NCBI GenBank assembly: GCA_030374735.1
Contig: JASCIV010000371.1
Span: 1 to 22,470 of the forward strand
Reading direction: 5' to 3'
From: Gracilaria caudata
Lineage: Eukaryota; Rhodophyta; Florideophyceae; Gracilariales; Gracilariaceae
Length of the DNA stretch: 22,470 bases
This document shows, one piece after another, positions 1 to 9,014 of the stretch. The notes under the pieces were generated by a model. It saw only the letters and a list, made by a program, of their open reading frames with translations, was not told the DNA's origin and made no database searches. Numbering within the stretch: position 1 is the stretch's first letter; each line of letters begins with the position of its first letter. Position numbers and translations under genes: made by a program.

Positions 1-419
1 CGGGTTTATTTGGTTGATGGTGATTGTTTGGTTGGGTGTCGTATAGGAGAGGAAATGATTTTTGGACCTATGGCCTTTTCGGGGACTGTACAGTGTACGC
101 CCACACCACCAACAACCGTTTCTACTCTCCATTGACACACCACCTGTTTCAACAGCTCCAGCCCATCATGGTGATCATGGCCAGCCCGCAGCTCACGTCA
201 TGTCCAGCTCATAGCGCCATTCACGCAAACCCACACCCCTCCTCCCCCCCTCCTCCTCCTCGTCAAGTGCCCATCAAATGCACCCAAACCAACACTCGCG
301 TGCTTGCACCCTGCGCTGCCCTCTCCTCCTTCCCACCTCACTTCATCATGTCCTGACCACTCCCCGCAACTCCTGAAATCCATTCTGCGAACAACCCCAA
401 CTCCCACGCGCTGCCAACC
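1..419. other. 5' flank of the first gene, no gene seen
   Basis: This stretch holds C-rich and CCT-rich low-complexity sequence around 236-262 and no reading frame that looks like a protein. It is probably the promoter and 5' leader of the gene starting at 420. A long minus-strand open frame runs through here into that gene, but it is mostly the low-complexity antisense of a real coding region. Confidence 0.4.
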
Positions 420-1565
420 ATGTCGCACGCGCAGCAGCTGAAGCCAAACGCACCGCACCACTTGTCCCCCAACTACTCCTGTCCGCGGCCTGGCGTCAAC
501 ACTCTCAACCAGTGGGATGTACGCGCCTTCTACGACCACAACTTCGATGATCCCGTCAACTTCAATCTCAGCGAAAACACAATGTCGCTCATCACCGCAT
601 CCCTCATCTCCTTTTCGCTCATCTTGTTCACTGACATTGTCTACCGACTTTTTGTTCGCGCCCGAGTTGGCACCCTCAGCCGCCATGTGCTGCTACGACG
701 CCGCGTACTGGACACCTTCTCCAATCCATTAAACCTGCTGGCGATGCTTGTCACAGCAATTGTACCAATCCGATCCGCTCCGTCACAACACACTCGCCAC
801 CACCACCACCACCACAGCCGTTACCCCGCGCTCTCAAGGTATACGTGTGCCGCCTTGGTGCTTGTCGCCTTTCTCACTATTTTCGCCAAGTACATGTTTA
901 TCTTCCTTGCCACCAATCAAAACAGAGTGTACAAGCTGCAACTTGATGCTGTTCCGACCTTCGAGTTTCAAGATCGAGGCTGCCAATTCATTAACGAACC
1001 AGCTGCGAACAACGCTTGTGTTCAGAGTCCTCTAACCCAAAAGCATGGCTCTGACTCGCGCGGCAATGTGCAAATATGCACCACAAGCGTCGTCTACTCC
1101 TCCATTGAGGCGTCTGCCCTTACAGACTCGTTTCATTTCTTTCTCATGTTCAGCGTCGTTCATGCCAATACCGTTCAAGTCACAGTGGTCGACAGCGAAA
1201 CAACCTCATTCCAGACCACAAGAATAGGTGTTTTACTTGACCGCAACGCTCGCTTTTACTCTGGAATACAAACCGTTACTTCCGAGCATCTTTTGTCCGT
1301 CTTGTCCACACGACTGAAGAGGACCAATGCCACAATTACATCAAATTCTACCATGCACAATCTTCAGCCCCCCACTGAAAACGCCTCACACGTTGCACAA
1401 CAGCTCCTGTTCAGTAGCGCACGCCATAAGAGACACCCAAGGCACGCGGTGGGAGCCTTGGCTTTTGTCGATGCCAGCAACATTGACTTGCGACGAACCC
1501 ACCTGGCCCATGCCTTGAACGGCAACCAAACCAACGATGAAATTCAACAACTCAGGCACACGTAA
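420..1565 (+). CDS. Predicted multi-pass membrane protein, unknown function, 3' end uncertain
   Basis: I do not recognise this protein. The frame starts at an ATG and encodes 381 residues up to a TAA. Hydrophobic segments lie at about residues 56-78 and 142-165, separated by a basic loop that contains a run of six histidines near 127-132. The rest (170-381) is polar, with cysteines at 188, 200 and 220 and N-glycosylation sequons near 303, 309, 321 and 369, so it probably lies outside the cytoplasm or in a lumen. The layout resembles the paralogous pair at 3170-4612 and 5828-7204, but I see no convincing sequence identity with them. The same frame continues past the TAA into a further hydrophobic segment (next entry), so this stop may not be the true end of the protein. 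Confidence 0.65.
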   Translation: MSHAQQLKPNAPHHLSPNYSCPRPGVNTLNQWDVRAFYDHNFDDPVNFNLSENTMSLITASLISFSLILFTDIVYRLFVRARVGTLSRHVLLRRRVLDTFSNPLNLLAMLVTAIVPIRSAPSQHTRHHHHHHSRYPALSRYTCAALVLVAFLTIFAKYMFIFLATNQNRVYKLQLDAVPTFEFQDRGCQFINEPAANNACVQSPLTQKHGSDSRGNVQICTTSVVYSSIEASALTDSFHFFLMFSVVHANTVQVTVVDSETTSFQTTRIGVLLDRNARFYSGIQTVTSEHLLSVLSTRLKRTNATITSNSTMHNLQPPTENASHVAQQLLFSSARHKRHPRHAVGALAFVDASNIDLRRTHLAHALNGNQTNDEIQQLRHT

Positions 1566-1880
1566 TTCCTCGACGTGCTCCGCTCTCTCATGTTTCCTAC
1601 TGGCAGAGCACGCGGCGTCATGTCCGTGAATAACCAAACTCGTTATCTGGACCAAGATCCCACCCCACTGGCGTACTATAACCGGCCGTAGATAGGCGTC
1701 GTGCCGAGCTTCTTCATCTGTTATGCACTTCTTCTTCTTCTTTGGCTCGTGCTCGTTGCACTAGGCCTTGAAAGTAGCATCGACTCTCGAGTGGTGTGGA
1801 AACACATCTTCAAGGACGCAGATGAAACCAGCGCTGATGATGTCCAGATTGCGCAGCGCCAATCAGGAGAGATGCAGTGA
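1566..1880 (+). pseudogene. In-frame continuation of the 420 gene with a C-terminal membrane segment: extra exons or decayed 3' end
   Basis: After the TAA at 1563-1565 the same frame stays open except for one TAG at 1689-1691, and ends in a TGA at 1878-1880. The part after the TAG encodes a strong membrane segment (about 1698-1760) followed by a short charged tail, the same C-terminal layout as the two paralogous membrane proteins in this window. Two in-frame introns could remove both stops: 1562-1606 (GTAATT to GGCAG, 45 nt, after a pyrimidine-rich run) and 1626-1691 (GTGAAT to CGTAG, 66 nt, with a branch-like TACTATAAC). Both lengths are multiples of three. The donors are weak, so two nonsense mutations in a decaying gene are equally possible. 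Confidence 0.4.
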
Positions 1881-3169
1881 ATCGAACGTGGGCTACCATT
1901 TTTTCATCTCCTTCTTACTTTTATGAAACACGCACGCTGCCTTTCTCACGGCGGGTGCGGCTTTGCCGACCAGCCCGAACAACCGATGACGCTTCCTGCG
2001 ATCGTTGCAAACTACAAATCCATAGCCGTGTCGCGCTCTCTGAGCTAATTGTTCCCCATACTGGGAGGCACGAACCTGTGACATGTTCTCCTTCAAGGTG
2101 AGCATTTCGCCATCGATGCATTCTGCCCATTCATCTCTTGTTCCTTCCGGTTGCACCTCTTCACTCATCCTGTTGAGCACATCAGTTCTGCGGCACATCA
2201 AGACAAGGCGCTCCGCCTGCACCACGTAGTGCCGCAATAGAGACCATAGCAACACTTTTGTTGGTCCGACCCTCGTTTGATTGGTATTGTCAGACAAAAC
2301 ACAGCCGCCCGCCAACCCAGAACGGTTCTCCGACCCCCAACGTACGACCTTTGGGGAAACCGCATCCGAAATCCGTCACGCAAATGTCTCTGTTGGAGCT
2401 CTTGCCGTTAGAGGCATGAGTCGGAGAGAGACAGCGGCAGGATCTTGTTCCGATGACAGGTTCGTAGCCTGCTGCTTGCGCGCAGCTCGCCAGCCGTCTT
2501 TTCGCGACGAACCACACGCGTCTACAAGGTGGCCGACCGCCTGGTTGCCTTTGACGACGTGGCGTGTCGTGGAGTGGGATTCATCCTACCTTAAGGGCGG
2601 TGTGAGTGAGGAGACACAAAGAGGCAACGATGCCGTTCGGTCCCTGCTTGCTGCAGTTTTTTTTTAATGTGACTGCGATCCCCTGAGGTGGGCAACTGCA
2701 CACAATCCACCAGCTTCGACTGGACGAGATACAGTGCACGAAGTGGACATAAACACACCTGGACCGAAATCCATGCGAAAGGCGTCAATAGCACTTGCAG
2801 ATAACTACCGGACATTTTGTCACTTTGAGGTCTATCTCGTAGAGAACGGAAATTCTTTTCCTCAATGGCCCCTCAATCTCATCAATGGCGTTGTCGCACT
2901 CTTCTTAATATTGTCCTATGAGTCCAGCACGACGTCAGTTTCAGCCTCATTCTTTAAATCCACCTCTTAGATACAACCCAATAGGCATAAGATACACCGT
3001 AAAATGAAGCTACCGGCGCACCCCACGCGGTCGGTTGATGCTCTGACTCACACGCAATGATGCGAATATGCTTGGTGGCGTAGGTCGCATCCAAGAACGT
3101 GCGAATTCGCAAATTTGCGCAAAAAGTCTCTCACTACACAGCCACGATAATCATCAACTACAACTACTA
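1881..3169. other. Gene-poor stretch with possible membrane-protein relics
   Basis: No frame here makes a convincing complete gene. On the plus strand a frame around 2455-2590 contains an RVYK motif followed by a cysteine-containing stretch that faintly recalls residues 169-190 of the gene at 420. A frame at 2734-2970 ends with one hydrophobic segment. On the minus strand an open frame at 1893-2315 has a protein-like middle but opens with TTG and matches nothing I know. These could be remnants of another member of the membrane-protein group, or chance. Confidence 0.3.
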
Positions 3170-4612
3170 TCATACGAACCGTTCCACCTTGCTTTCCCCC
3201 GATTCCACGCCTACTGCATCATACATGAACTGCTCCTGTCCGCCAAATCTGCGTCTTGTCAACCGCAGCGTAATGGGTTTCTTCCTGAAAGCGACATCCC
3301 ACCCAGCTATACTTTGCGCCCAGATGTGAGAAAGCCCTTCGACTGTGTTGGCTCTTGGCAAATCCTTCCAATTACGTTTCGAGTAAACCGTCAGAGCAAT
3401 TCCAGCCAAAAGGATTGAAATGAGCTCTACTGCTGCAACAACCAGCACAACGTCATCAAGCTCTACAGAATGAGATTCCTCATTTCCTTCCACTTCCACG
3501 CTCAGGTTACTGGTGCTCGAGTATGTCATTCTTTGGATGTACCGATCGAAATCGTTCGGAAGCAGAATCGGAGGCGATTTAAAATCTCGAGCCAAGTTTC
3601 CCGCGTTGATCACGATCTTATCCCAGAACTCCAGACTCCCAAGGAATATGAGCGAAGTTGAAGCCGTGGTTTGCTTTGTAACAATGTTTCCTTCCCGCGC
3701 CAAGATTCTAGTGTTGCTCTCGTTAGTCATACCCTCAACTGAGGCGAGATAGAAATCAAACACACTCCCAGTAACATTCTGACACACAAAAGTATGTGTC
3801 CGAACACCGGGAACGGGAACAACCTCCTCCCGCAAGGGCGAACGCCATTGAAAACACTCGATGTCTTCAGTGTCCAAAACTGTCACATTCTTTACCTGAA
3901 TATATTTCCAGTTTGGTTCGTCAACTTCCAAACCGGGCCACGGTGGGAATTCACTGAAGGGACCTTCGTCTCTTACTACCTGCAAAGTAAGTTTTGTTCG
4001 ATATCTGGGAGATGTATCGGTGAAAAATTCATGTTCCACGACAGCGGGTTCGACAAAGGGCGGAAGTCGCTGCAGAGTTCGATACAACAACTGGTGTGTT
4101 CCGGACACACACTGAATTGTTTCTAAACCGTTTTCCGTATTAGTTACGTTAGCCACCTTTGCGTTGATCCATCCGTCCTCCTCCATCGAAGTACATCGAG
4201 AAAACACCTCCATGGGGATCATAAATTCATCACGTTCGGATTGCAGGTGTTCTAGGTTTTCGTCCAGGTCTTTTGCACCCGGGACATATGCGTTCAGAAA
4301 TAGTCTTGAGACGGGGATCAGATTTGAATGCGATATGAAGCGAGTCTCAAGGTAGACTGGAATGGCAACACACGCTATTCGAGCGAGGAAGAGAAGCACG
4401 TGAGTAGGCTGACGGAAGAAGAGACCTTCGTTCCAAAACGGGTAGGCAATGCTCTTGATTTCAACGAGTTTGCCTTTGGTGGCTCGTTTTACGACAAAAA
4501 ACGAGGCTAGTGTAATAGTGGTGTACATTAACACTGGAAAGATGAGCAGCTCAAAGATGAGGAAAACAAAGGCGGCAAATACGCCAGTTCCGAATGGGAT
4601 TGTGAGAGACAT
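3170..4612 (-). CDS. Predicted three-segment membrane protein with conserved-cysteine ectodomain (paralog A)
   Basis: The frame starts at an ATG and encodes 480 residues without an intron. Hydrophobic segments lie at about residues 9-41, 71-89 and 387-410. The region between the second and third (about 90-385) is polar, has sequons such as those at 155 and 242, and carries cysteines at 140, 168, 253 and 277. The gene at 5828-7204 keeps equivalents of all four cysteines, plus the N-terminal IPFG.G motif, an AIPVYLET stretch after the second segment, a CTSM.EDGW motif, and after the last segment a tail with P..NTV.GL..W. The pair are therefore paralogs. Two disulfides in an extracytoplasmic domain are a reasonable inference. 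I know no named family with this layout and assign no function. The gene is divergent from its paralog across a repeat-bearing spacer. Confidence 0.8.
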   Translation of the reverse strand: MSLTIPFGTGVFAAFVFLIFELLIFPVLMYTTITLASFFVVKRATKGKLVEIKSIAYPFWNEGLFFRQPTHVLLFLARIACVAIPVYLETRFISHSNLIPVSRLFLNAYVPGAKDLDENLEHLQSERDEFMIPMEVFSRCTSMEEDGWINAKVANVTNTENGLETIQCVSGTHQLLYRTLQRLPPFVEPAVVEHEFFTDTSPRYRTKLTLQVVRDEGPFSEFPPWPGLEVDEPNWKYIQVKNVTVLDTEDIECFQWRSPLREEVVPVPGVRTHTFVCQNVTGSVFDFYLASVEGMTNESNTRILAREGNIVTKQTTASTSLIFLGSLEFWDKIVINAGNLARDFKSPPILLPNDFDRYIQRMTYSSTSNLSVEVEGNEESHSVELDDVVLVVAAVELISILLAGIALTVYSKRNWKDLPRANTVEGLSHIWAQSIAGWDVAFRKKPITLRLTRRRFGGQEQFMYDAVGVESGESKVERFV

Positions 4613-5030
4613 GAGGGGGTGATTGAAGCGAGCGATGTGCTCACCGAAACGGAACGGTAGGGTCAGGGTTCAACAGGGTGCAAGTCGATGAGCTGCCTCT
4701 CGAAGGACAAGTTCTTAAGCTACGCTCAAGCCACGCTCAAGCAAGTGCTCAAAGCGAATATGGATAGCTGATTTGCCTGATTAATGGCATCAATGATTCT
4801 CCATGCGAAGCGGACACAGTATAACCGGTTAGGACGAACCAATATCATTAGGAATGTGTATAAAACTACATAATACAGATTTCGTGGAAATCGTAGGATA
4901 CGACGTAGGAATAATGTTACGATACAAAATTACCTAGAAAGGGCCGAGATCGAACTGCCAATTGACTTCGAGTTGGTGGAGTCGGATGGAGCACCTGTGA
5001 AGGTATTACCTTCGTATTTCACGTTGGTGA

Positions 5031-5329
5031 GGAAAGCTGTCCAACCAAAAAAGAGTTCAAGCTCCCCTTTTTCTGCACCTGATGATAGCCTTTCGAGGAC
5101 CAGAGCCAATTAGCTTGGAGCCCAGAGCCCAGCTAATCTCGTTGGCGGTGTCATCATACGCTAACCATGTGGTTAACATTTCTAGTAGAAATGCATATGT
5201 ACCTTCGGAAGAAATTTTCTACGCGCCATTTCTTCAACCCCGAAACTGACAGGCAAATGCGTTCCATGCACATTACCTTTGTACAGGAAAAAGGTGAGCT
5301 TGAACTCTTTTTTGGTTGGACAGCTTTCC
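5031..5329. repeat. 42-bp inverted repeat pair, arm A (5031-5072) and A' (5288-5329)
   Basis: The 42 bases at 5031-5072 reappear in reverse complement at 5288-5329 with a single mismatch. The 215-bp interval between the arms carries other repeat blocks but no open frame of note. The match stops abruptly outside both arms. Near-perfect arms around a short non-coding centre fit a foldback or MITE-like element, but I see no clear target-site duplication. Confidence 0.8.
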
Positions 5330-5372
5330 ATATGACAAGCGTATGATAACACCGGTAACGAGATTAGCTGGG
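5128..5372. repeat. 35-bp inverted repeat pair, block B (5128-5162) and B' (5338-5372)
   Basis: The block 5128-5162 matches the reverse complement of 5338-5372 with about three mismatches. The overlapping 22 bases at 5125-5146 also occur as an exact direct repeat at 5372-5393. The order along the DNA is A, B, A', B', not A, B, B', A', so this is not one simple palindrome. Rearrangement, or insertion of two related elements, is needed to explain it. Confidence 0.8.
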
Positions 5373-5390
5373 AGCCCAGCTAATCTCGTT
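5357..5390. repeat. Perfect hairpin, 16-bp arms with a 2-nt loop
   Basis: Bases 5357-5372 are the exact reverse complement of 5375-5390, with AG between them. A damaged version lies at about 5107-5146, where the left arm has lost roughly five bases. A transcript or single strand here would fold into a long stem. It may be the terminal or core structure of a small non-autonomous element. Confidence 0.85.
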
Positions 5391-5827
5391 GGCTCCAAGT
5401 TTCTCGTTTTGACCATTTTTGGTCCTGCGCATGCAAAGTTGCAAAGCAACACATCTCCAGCAAAATACGTATCATACTGTTAAATCTTATTCATACACCA
5501 TCATCATCATGATTGTCATCAGAAAGCGATGGTGTACGAAGCGTACTTGTTACGCCGTAGTATCAGCTGGGCCGTCCTTGGTAGTACCGAAGGCTGAGGT
5601 ATCCTTTAGCTCACCAAGGCAAAACATGCGAGCATGTCAGGATCCATGTTGGCCGATTGACCATTGACAAGAGCTTTGAATAACCGCCCGTGCTGTACTG
5701 AGAAAAGCCACAGTTTCATTGAGACAGCTGCTCAGAGTACGGCTACGCACATACTTGGGAACAACCCGCCCACGAGCTCCGTCATCGCATTCCGGCGAGA
5801 GTAAAGCGTGTTGCACCGACAAGAAAT

Positions 5828-7204
5828 ATGGTCATAATTCCGTTTGGAAGTGGGCTAGTGGCCGCATTTATCTTCTTGGTTTTCGAAGTGGTTGTGGTTC
5901 CGCTGACGTTCTACAGCACCTCGAAACTGGCAGCACTCGTTCTGTACTGGAGAGCGCGAAAGGGAAACCATGTTGTGGTGGACGAGATGAAGTTTCCCTT
6001 GTGGAGCGAGGGCCTCACTGTTAGTCAATGGGGGCACGTAGCTCTTCTCATGGTTCGAATTGTGCTACTTGCCATTCCAGTTTATCTGGAGACAACTCTG
6101 GATTCGAGCGATGTACCCGAGATGATTTCCAGAAACGTGCAAACAGCTTTCATCCCCGAGGCTAGCGACGATTGGCTGAGTTACCAAACTGCGGCGGGAA
6201 AGGATATCCGTACTCTTCGAGATGAAGCGTCAAAGGTGTTCTTTGCATGTACTTCAATGGATGAAGACGGATGGGTGTGGGCCAGAGTTGCAAACGTGAC
6301 AGGCACGGATGAAGATCAACAGCACATCCAGTGCTTAAACGGGACAGCAAAGGCGGTGTTCCGTCTGCCGGCAGAGATAGTGGATTTCGACGAGGATGAA
6401 GAAATTTTGCCGCATTATGTGAACTTTGGTGTGTCCTGGACGCAGGGACGGTTGGACGAGTTTCCACAGGATCTAGTGGTGGATTGGAGAGAAAATACGA
6501 CGGCACTCGCAAACGAGACCGCGTTCCGCGTACGTGAAGTGAAGGCGCTCAATGACAGTGGTTTGGATTGCTATTTTGCAGATAGCGTTATGACGAGGGA
6601 CTCCATGTTTATAAGCGGAAGAGCGATCACGCACTGGCGTGGCTGGTGTGAAAGGGCGCAGGACGAGAAGTGGATTGCGCTGTACGTTATCAAGATTGGC
6701 ATGGAAATGCTTCCGATGTTGAACAGCACGCCGGCCCAAAAGGGGAAAATGGAACGCAGAAACGCAACCACAGTGGTGGAGGTCTCCTATCGAGGAAGTC
6801 TGGGCTTCGACGACACGGTGACGATGGGCGCCAAGCAGCTGGCCAACTACAGACCGGACTGGTTCACAACCGGAAGGACGTCGGACATAGCGAGGGTTGT
6901 GGCTTATACGATGGTGAGAAACGCGAGCGTGGTGATGCCGTCGGGGAGAATGCTAGCGCGGACGGAGGTGGAGCTGAGGGATTTGGTGATTGGCGGCGCG
7001 GAGGTGGCGCTGGTGGTGGCGCTGACGGTGGCGCTGGCGGGCGCATGGCGTTGGCGATGGCGCGCCGTGCAACTGCCCAACACGGTGGGCGGCCTCGCGC
7101 AGTGCTGGGCGCGTGCCGCCGGCGCGCGCCGCGTGCGCCTCGCGCTGCGCCGCGACGAGCTCGGCGCGCGCCATTTCCTTCCCGAATACAGTCGCGCTGC
7201 CTAG
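5828..7204 (+). CDS. Predicted three-segment membrane protein with conserved-cysteine ectodomain (paralog B)
   Basis: The frame starts at an ATG and encodes 458 residues without an intron. Hydrophobic segments lie at about residues 7-40, 70-89 and 386-406. The extracytoplasmic-type domain between has cysteines at 141, 169, 248 and 274, matching those of paralog A at 3170-4612, and several N-glycosylation sequons (for example at 156, 171, 223 and 229). The shared CTSM.EDGW motif starts at residue 141 and the LPNTVGGL motif lies near 416-423 in the short basic tail. The last 240 bases are very GC-rich, and the tail is full of Ala and Arg, unlike the rest of the gene and unlike paralog A. The function is unknown. 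A surface or endomembrane protein of a lineage-specific family is the most that can be said. Confidence 0.8.
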   Translation: MVIIPFGSGLVAAFIFLVFEVVVVPLTFYSTSKLAALVLYWRARKGNHVVVDEMKFPLWSEGLTVSQWGHVALLMVRIVLLAIPVYLETTLDSSDVPEMISRNVQTAFIPEASDDWLSYQTAAGKDIRTLRDEASKVFFACTSMDEDGWVWARVANVTGTDEDQQHIQCLNGTAKAVFRLPAEIVDFDEDEEILPHYVNFGVSWTQGRLDEFPQDLVVDWRENTTALANETAFRVREVKALNDSGLDCYFADSVMTRDSMFISGRAITHWRGWCERAQDEKWIALYVIKIGMEMLPMLNSTPAQKGKMERRNATTVVEVSYRGSLGFDDTVTMGAKQLANYRPDWFTTGRTSDIARVVAYTMVRNASVVMPSGRMLARTEVELRDLVIGGAEVALVVALTVALAGAWRWRWRAVQLPNTVGGLAQCWARAAGARRVRLALRRDELGARHFLPEYSRAA

Positions 7205-7474
7205 AACTGTATGCGAAACGTGTTCCACGTGGTACGTTTTCGCAGCCGTACAGGTGTATGAAGGTGAAATTTCAAATTGCAATTATTTTTTGAAACAAAC
7301 AATAACTTTGAGAACGACACATAGTTTAACCCTTTTGAGTCAAACTTTGGATGTTTTAATTTCGAAAGTTAGCTTTTTTAATTTAGATTACGCCGAAAAT
7401 TTGGCCATATATTGAGCAAGAGTTTGACCAAAACAGGTAATCAGATCGCAGAGGCAGTTCAAAAATCTTGGTAG

Positions 7475-7496
7475 TGAGAGTTATTCATAACTCTCA
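7475..7496. repeat. Perfect hairpin, 10-bp arms, 2-nt loop
   Basis: Bases 7475-7484 are the reverse complement of 7487-7496. It lies about 270 bases downstream of the membrane-protein gene ending at 7204. A role in 3' end formation is possible, but nothing else in the sequence supports that. Confidence 0.6.
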
Positions 7497-8503
7497 GTCT
7501 AGAACGAATTCTGAGCGAGAGAAACCTTAAAAAGTAACTTTTTCCCTTAAATTCAGGGTTCAAATTGTGTCAACATTTCTGTAATAATTGAGTTTTTTTG
7601 TAAGTTGCCTTACTATACTTTGCCAATTGTCATATTCTATATAGTAATGCTTTGAACTAGATACATGCTTTTCGCTTATCGCCAGAAAAGAGGTATAAAG
7701 AAAGTAACTTTTGGCAAAAGACCGAAACAAAGTGCAACAATTTGGATCAAAAGTCATGCATTGTTGTCAGTAGAGTAATCTGCGCTGCATAGTTACATCT
7801 GTAATTTCATTCTCAAACTACCTTACAGTACCAACTCAAATTATCAGTCGTCGTATTTACAAAAAGCAGTAAATGCTAATATTGCCAAAAGAAACGCTAT
7901 TTCCCGCAGCCTCCAGAACAATCCATTTCCGGATTCCTTACAGTAATTACGCTTTGATGAGAAGGCGCGTTCAGGCGGCTAACTATGAAATATTTTTTTT
8001 TGTTTCAAAAGTAGCCGATAGGAAGGGTAGTCCGTTTCGTAACCGCTAGTAATATTTTTGTTTAGAACTGTTTAGATTTTGTCAGAGAGTGCATCAAGTT
8101 GTTATTTCGTTTATTGAATAAATTGTTTTGTTTGAAGCGTATAGAGCCTGTCACGGTAACAATTTTGCTTGCTGTGAAATGCAAACTACTGGGCTTGGAT
8201 ATTATTCTTAGTTCTTTTTCTTTCTCCCGGTTAGTAAATTGTTTGATTTCCTTTGTCGTGTGTTGTGGAGAGTACCGTATTTTGTTTACAACCGTCCGGA
8301 CGGCGTTATACATGTGGTCGTCCGTAAATAATGCCCGTCCGGTTCCATCCCTAACTGGAGCACAACTTCCACCGTGAAGAAGGGTAGTGCAAGATTTAAT
8401 ATGGCCGTTCTGGTCTTGGGAGGCCACGAAGGCAGTTTCTGTTCATTTCGCGGGAGCACAATTGCCTTCTGTCGATTTTCTTCGCTGCATGGTGCCGCGC
8501 TTG

Positions 8504-8530
8504 AAAAGAACTCATTAAATGAGTTCTTTT
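8504..8530. repeat. Perfect hairpin, 12-bp arms, 3-nt loop
   Basis: Bases 8504-8515 are the reverse complement of 8519-8530, with TAA between. A T-rich run follows directly. It sits in the AT-rich spacer, about 490 bases from the end of the convergent anion-channel gene. Its function is unknown. Confidence 0.65.
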
Positions 8531-9014
8531 GCTCTTTTTTGCTTCTTTGCTTTTGAAGATATATGAAAGATAGGGATCTCAGGTGCGTCTAGAGGCTACT
8601 TAAAGCATCAAGATAGCTTCTCGAGCAATTCAAGGTCAGGGGCAGGAAGCAATATGTGTACAGAGGCGATGACGAAGAGAGTACTATGTGAAATTCTTGA
8701 AGGTCGTATGAAAGGGGTTGTCGTTTTACTCTTTACTCGAACCGTGGCCTTCAGTATACTGTTTCCAAACTACAAATGTACAAGGTATAAACCGGCACTC
8801 ACCAGGGGGTCTGGGATGCCATAGTAGTTGATAGGAATGCCGAAAGTTATTCATAATGGAGTTTGCAATCGAGACTTCAGCGAAAATGAGTCATATCATG
8901 GAGTTATGGGGATTGGTTGCGGAGATCAATAAATGCTTCACCACCTCACGTACCCGTCACGCGTTATTGTGGCTACACGCCACAATGCGTAGGGGAAGCC
9001 ATCCCACCAAGCAC

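Larger units (their letters stand above)
4613..5827. other. Divergent intergenic region between membrane-protein paralogs A and B
   Basis: This 1.2 kb spacer separates the start codons of the two divergent paralogs and should hold both promoters. Its middle carries the repeat mosaic listed separately. Near 4718-4750 a short sequence resembling ACGCTCAAGC is repeated in tandem. I found no coding frame that looks real. Confidence 0.5.
7205..9014. other. AT-rich gene-poor stretch
   Basis: Composition changes sharply from the GC-rich end of the preceding gene to AT-rich sequence with poly-T runs. The longer open frames here (for example 8062-8427 minus and 8099-8377 plus) open with GTG or TTG and look like chance. 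The stretch contains two perfect hairpins, listed separately, and a CGTCCG-rich patch at about 8290-8345 that includes the palindrome CCGTCCGGACGG. No gene is supported. Confidence 0.5.

Noticed and set aside
198..686. 162-codon minus-strand open frame
   Set aside because: It is antisense to the N-terminal part of the membrane protein at 420 and to C-rich low-complexity DNA; its Gly/Val-rich composition follows from that.
1893..2315. 140-codon minus-strand frame as a gene
   Set aside because: It opens with TTG, has no recognised motif, and lies in a stretch with many equally open frames. It may merit a transcript check but is not supported.
8062..8427. 121-codon minus-strand frame in the AT-rich spacer
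   Set aside because: It opens with GTG, is Lys/Asn/Thr-rich as expected from AT-rich DNA, and resembles no protein.
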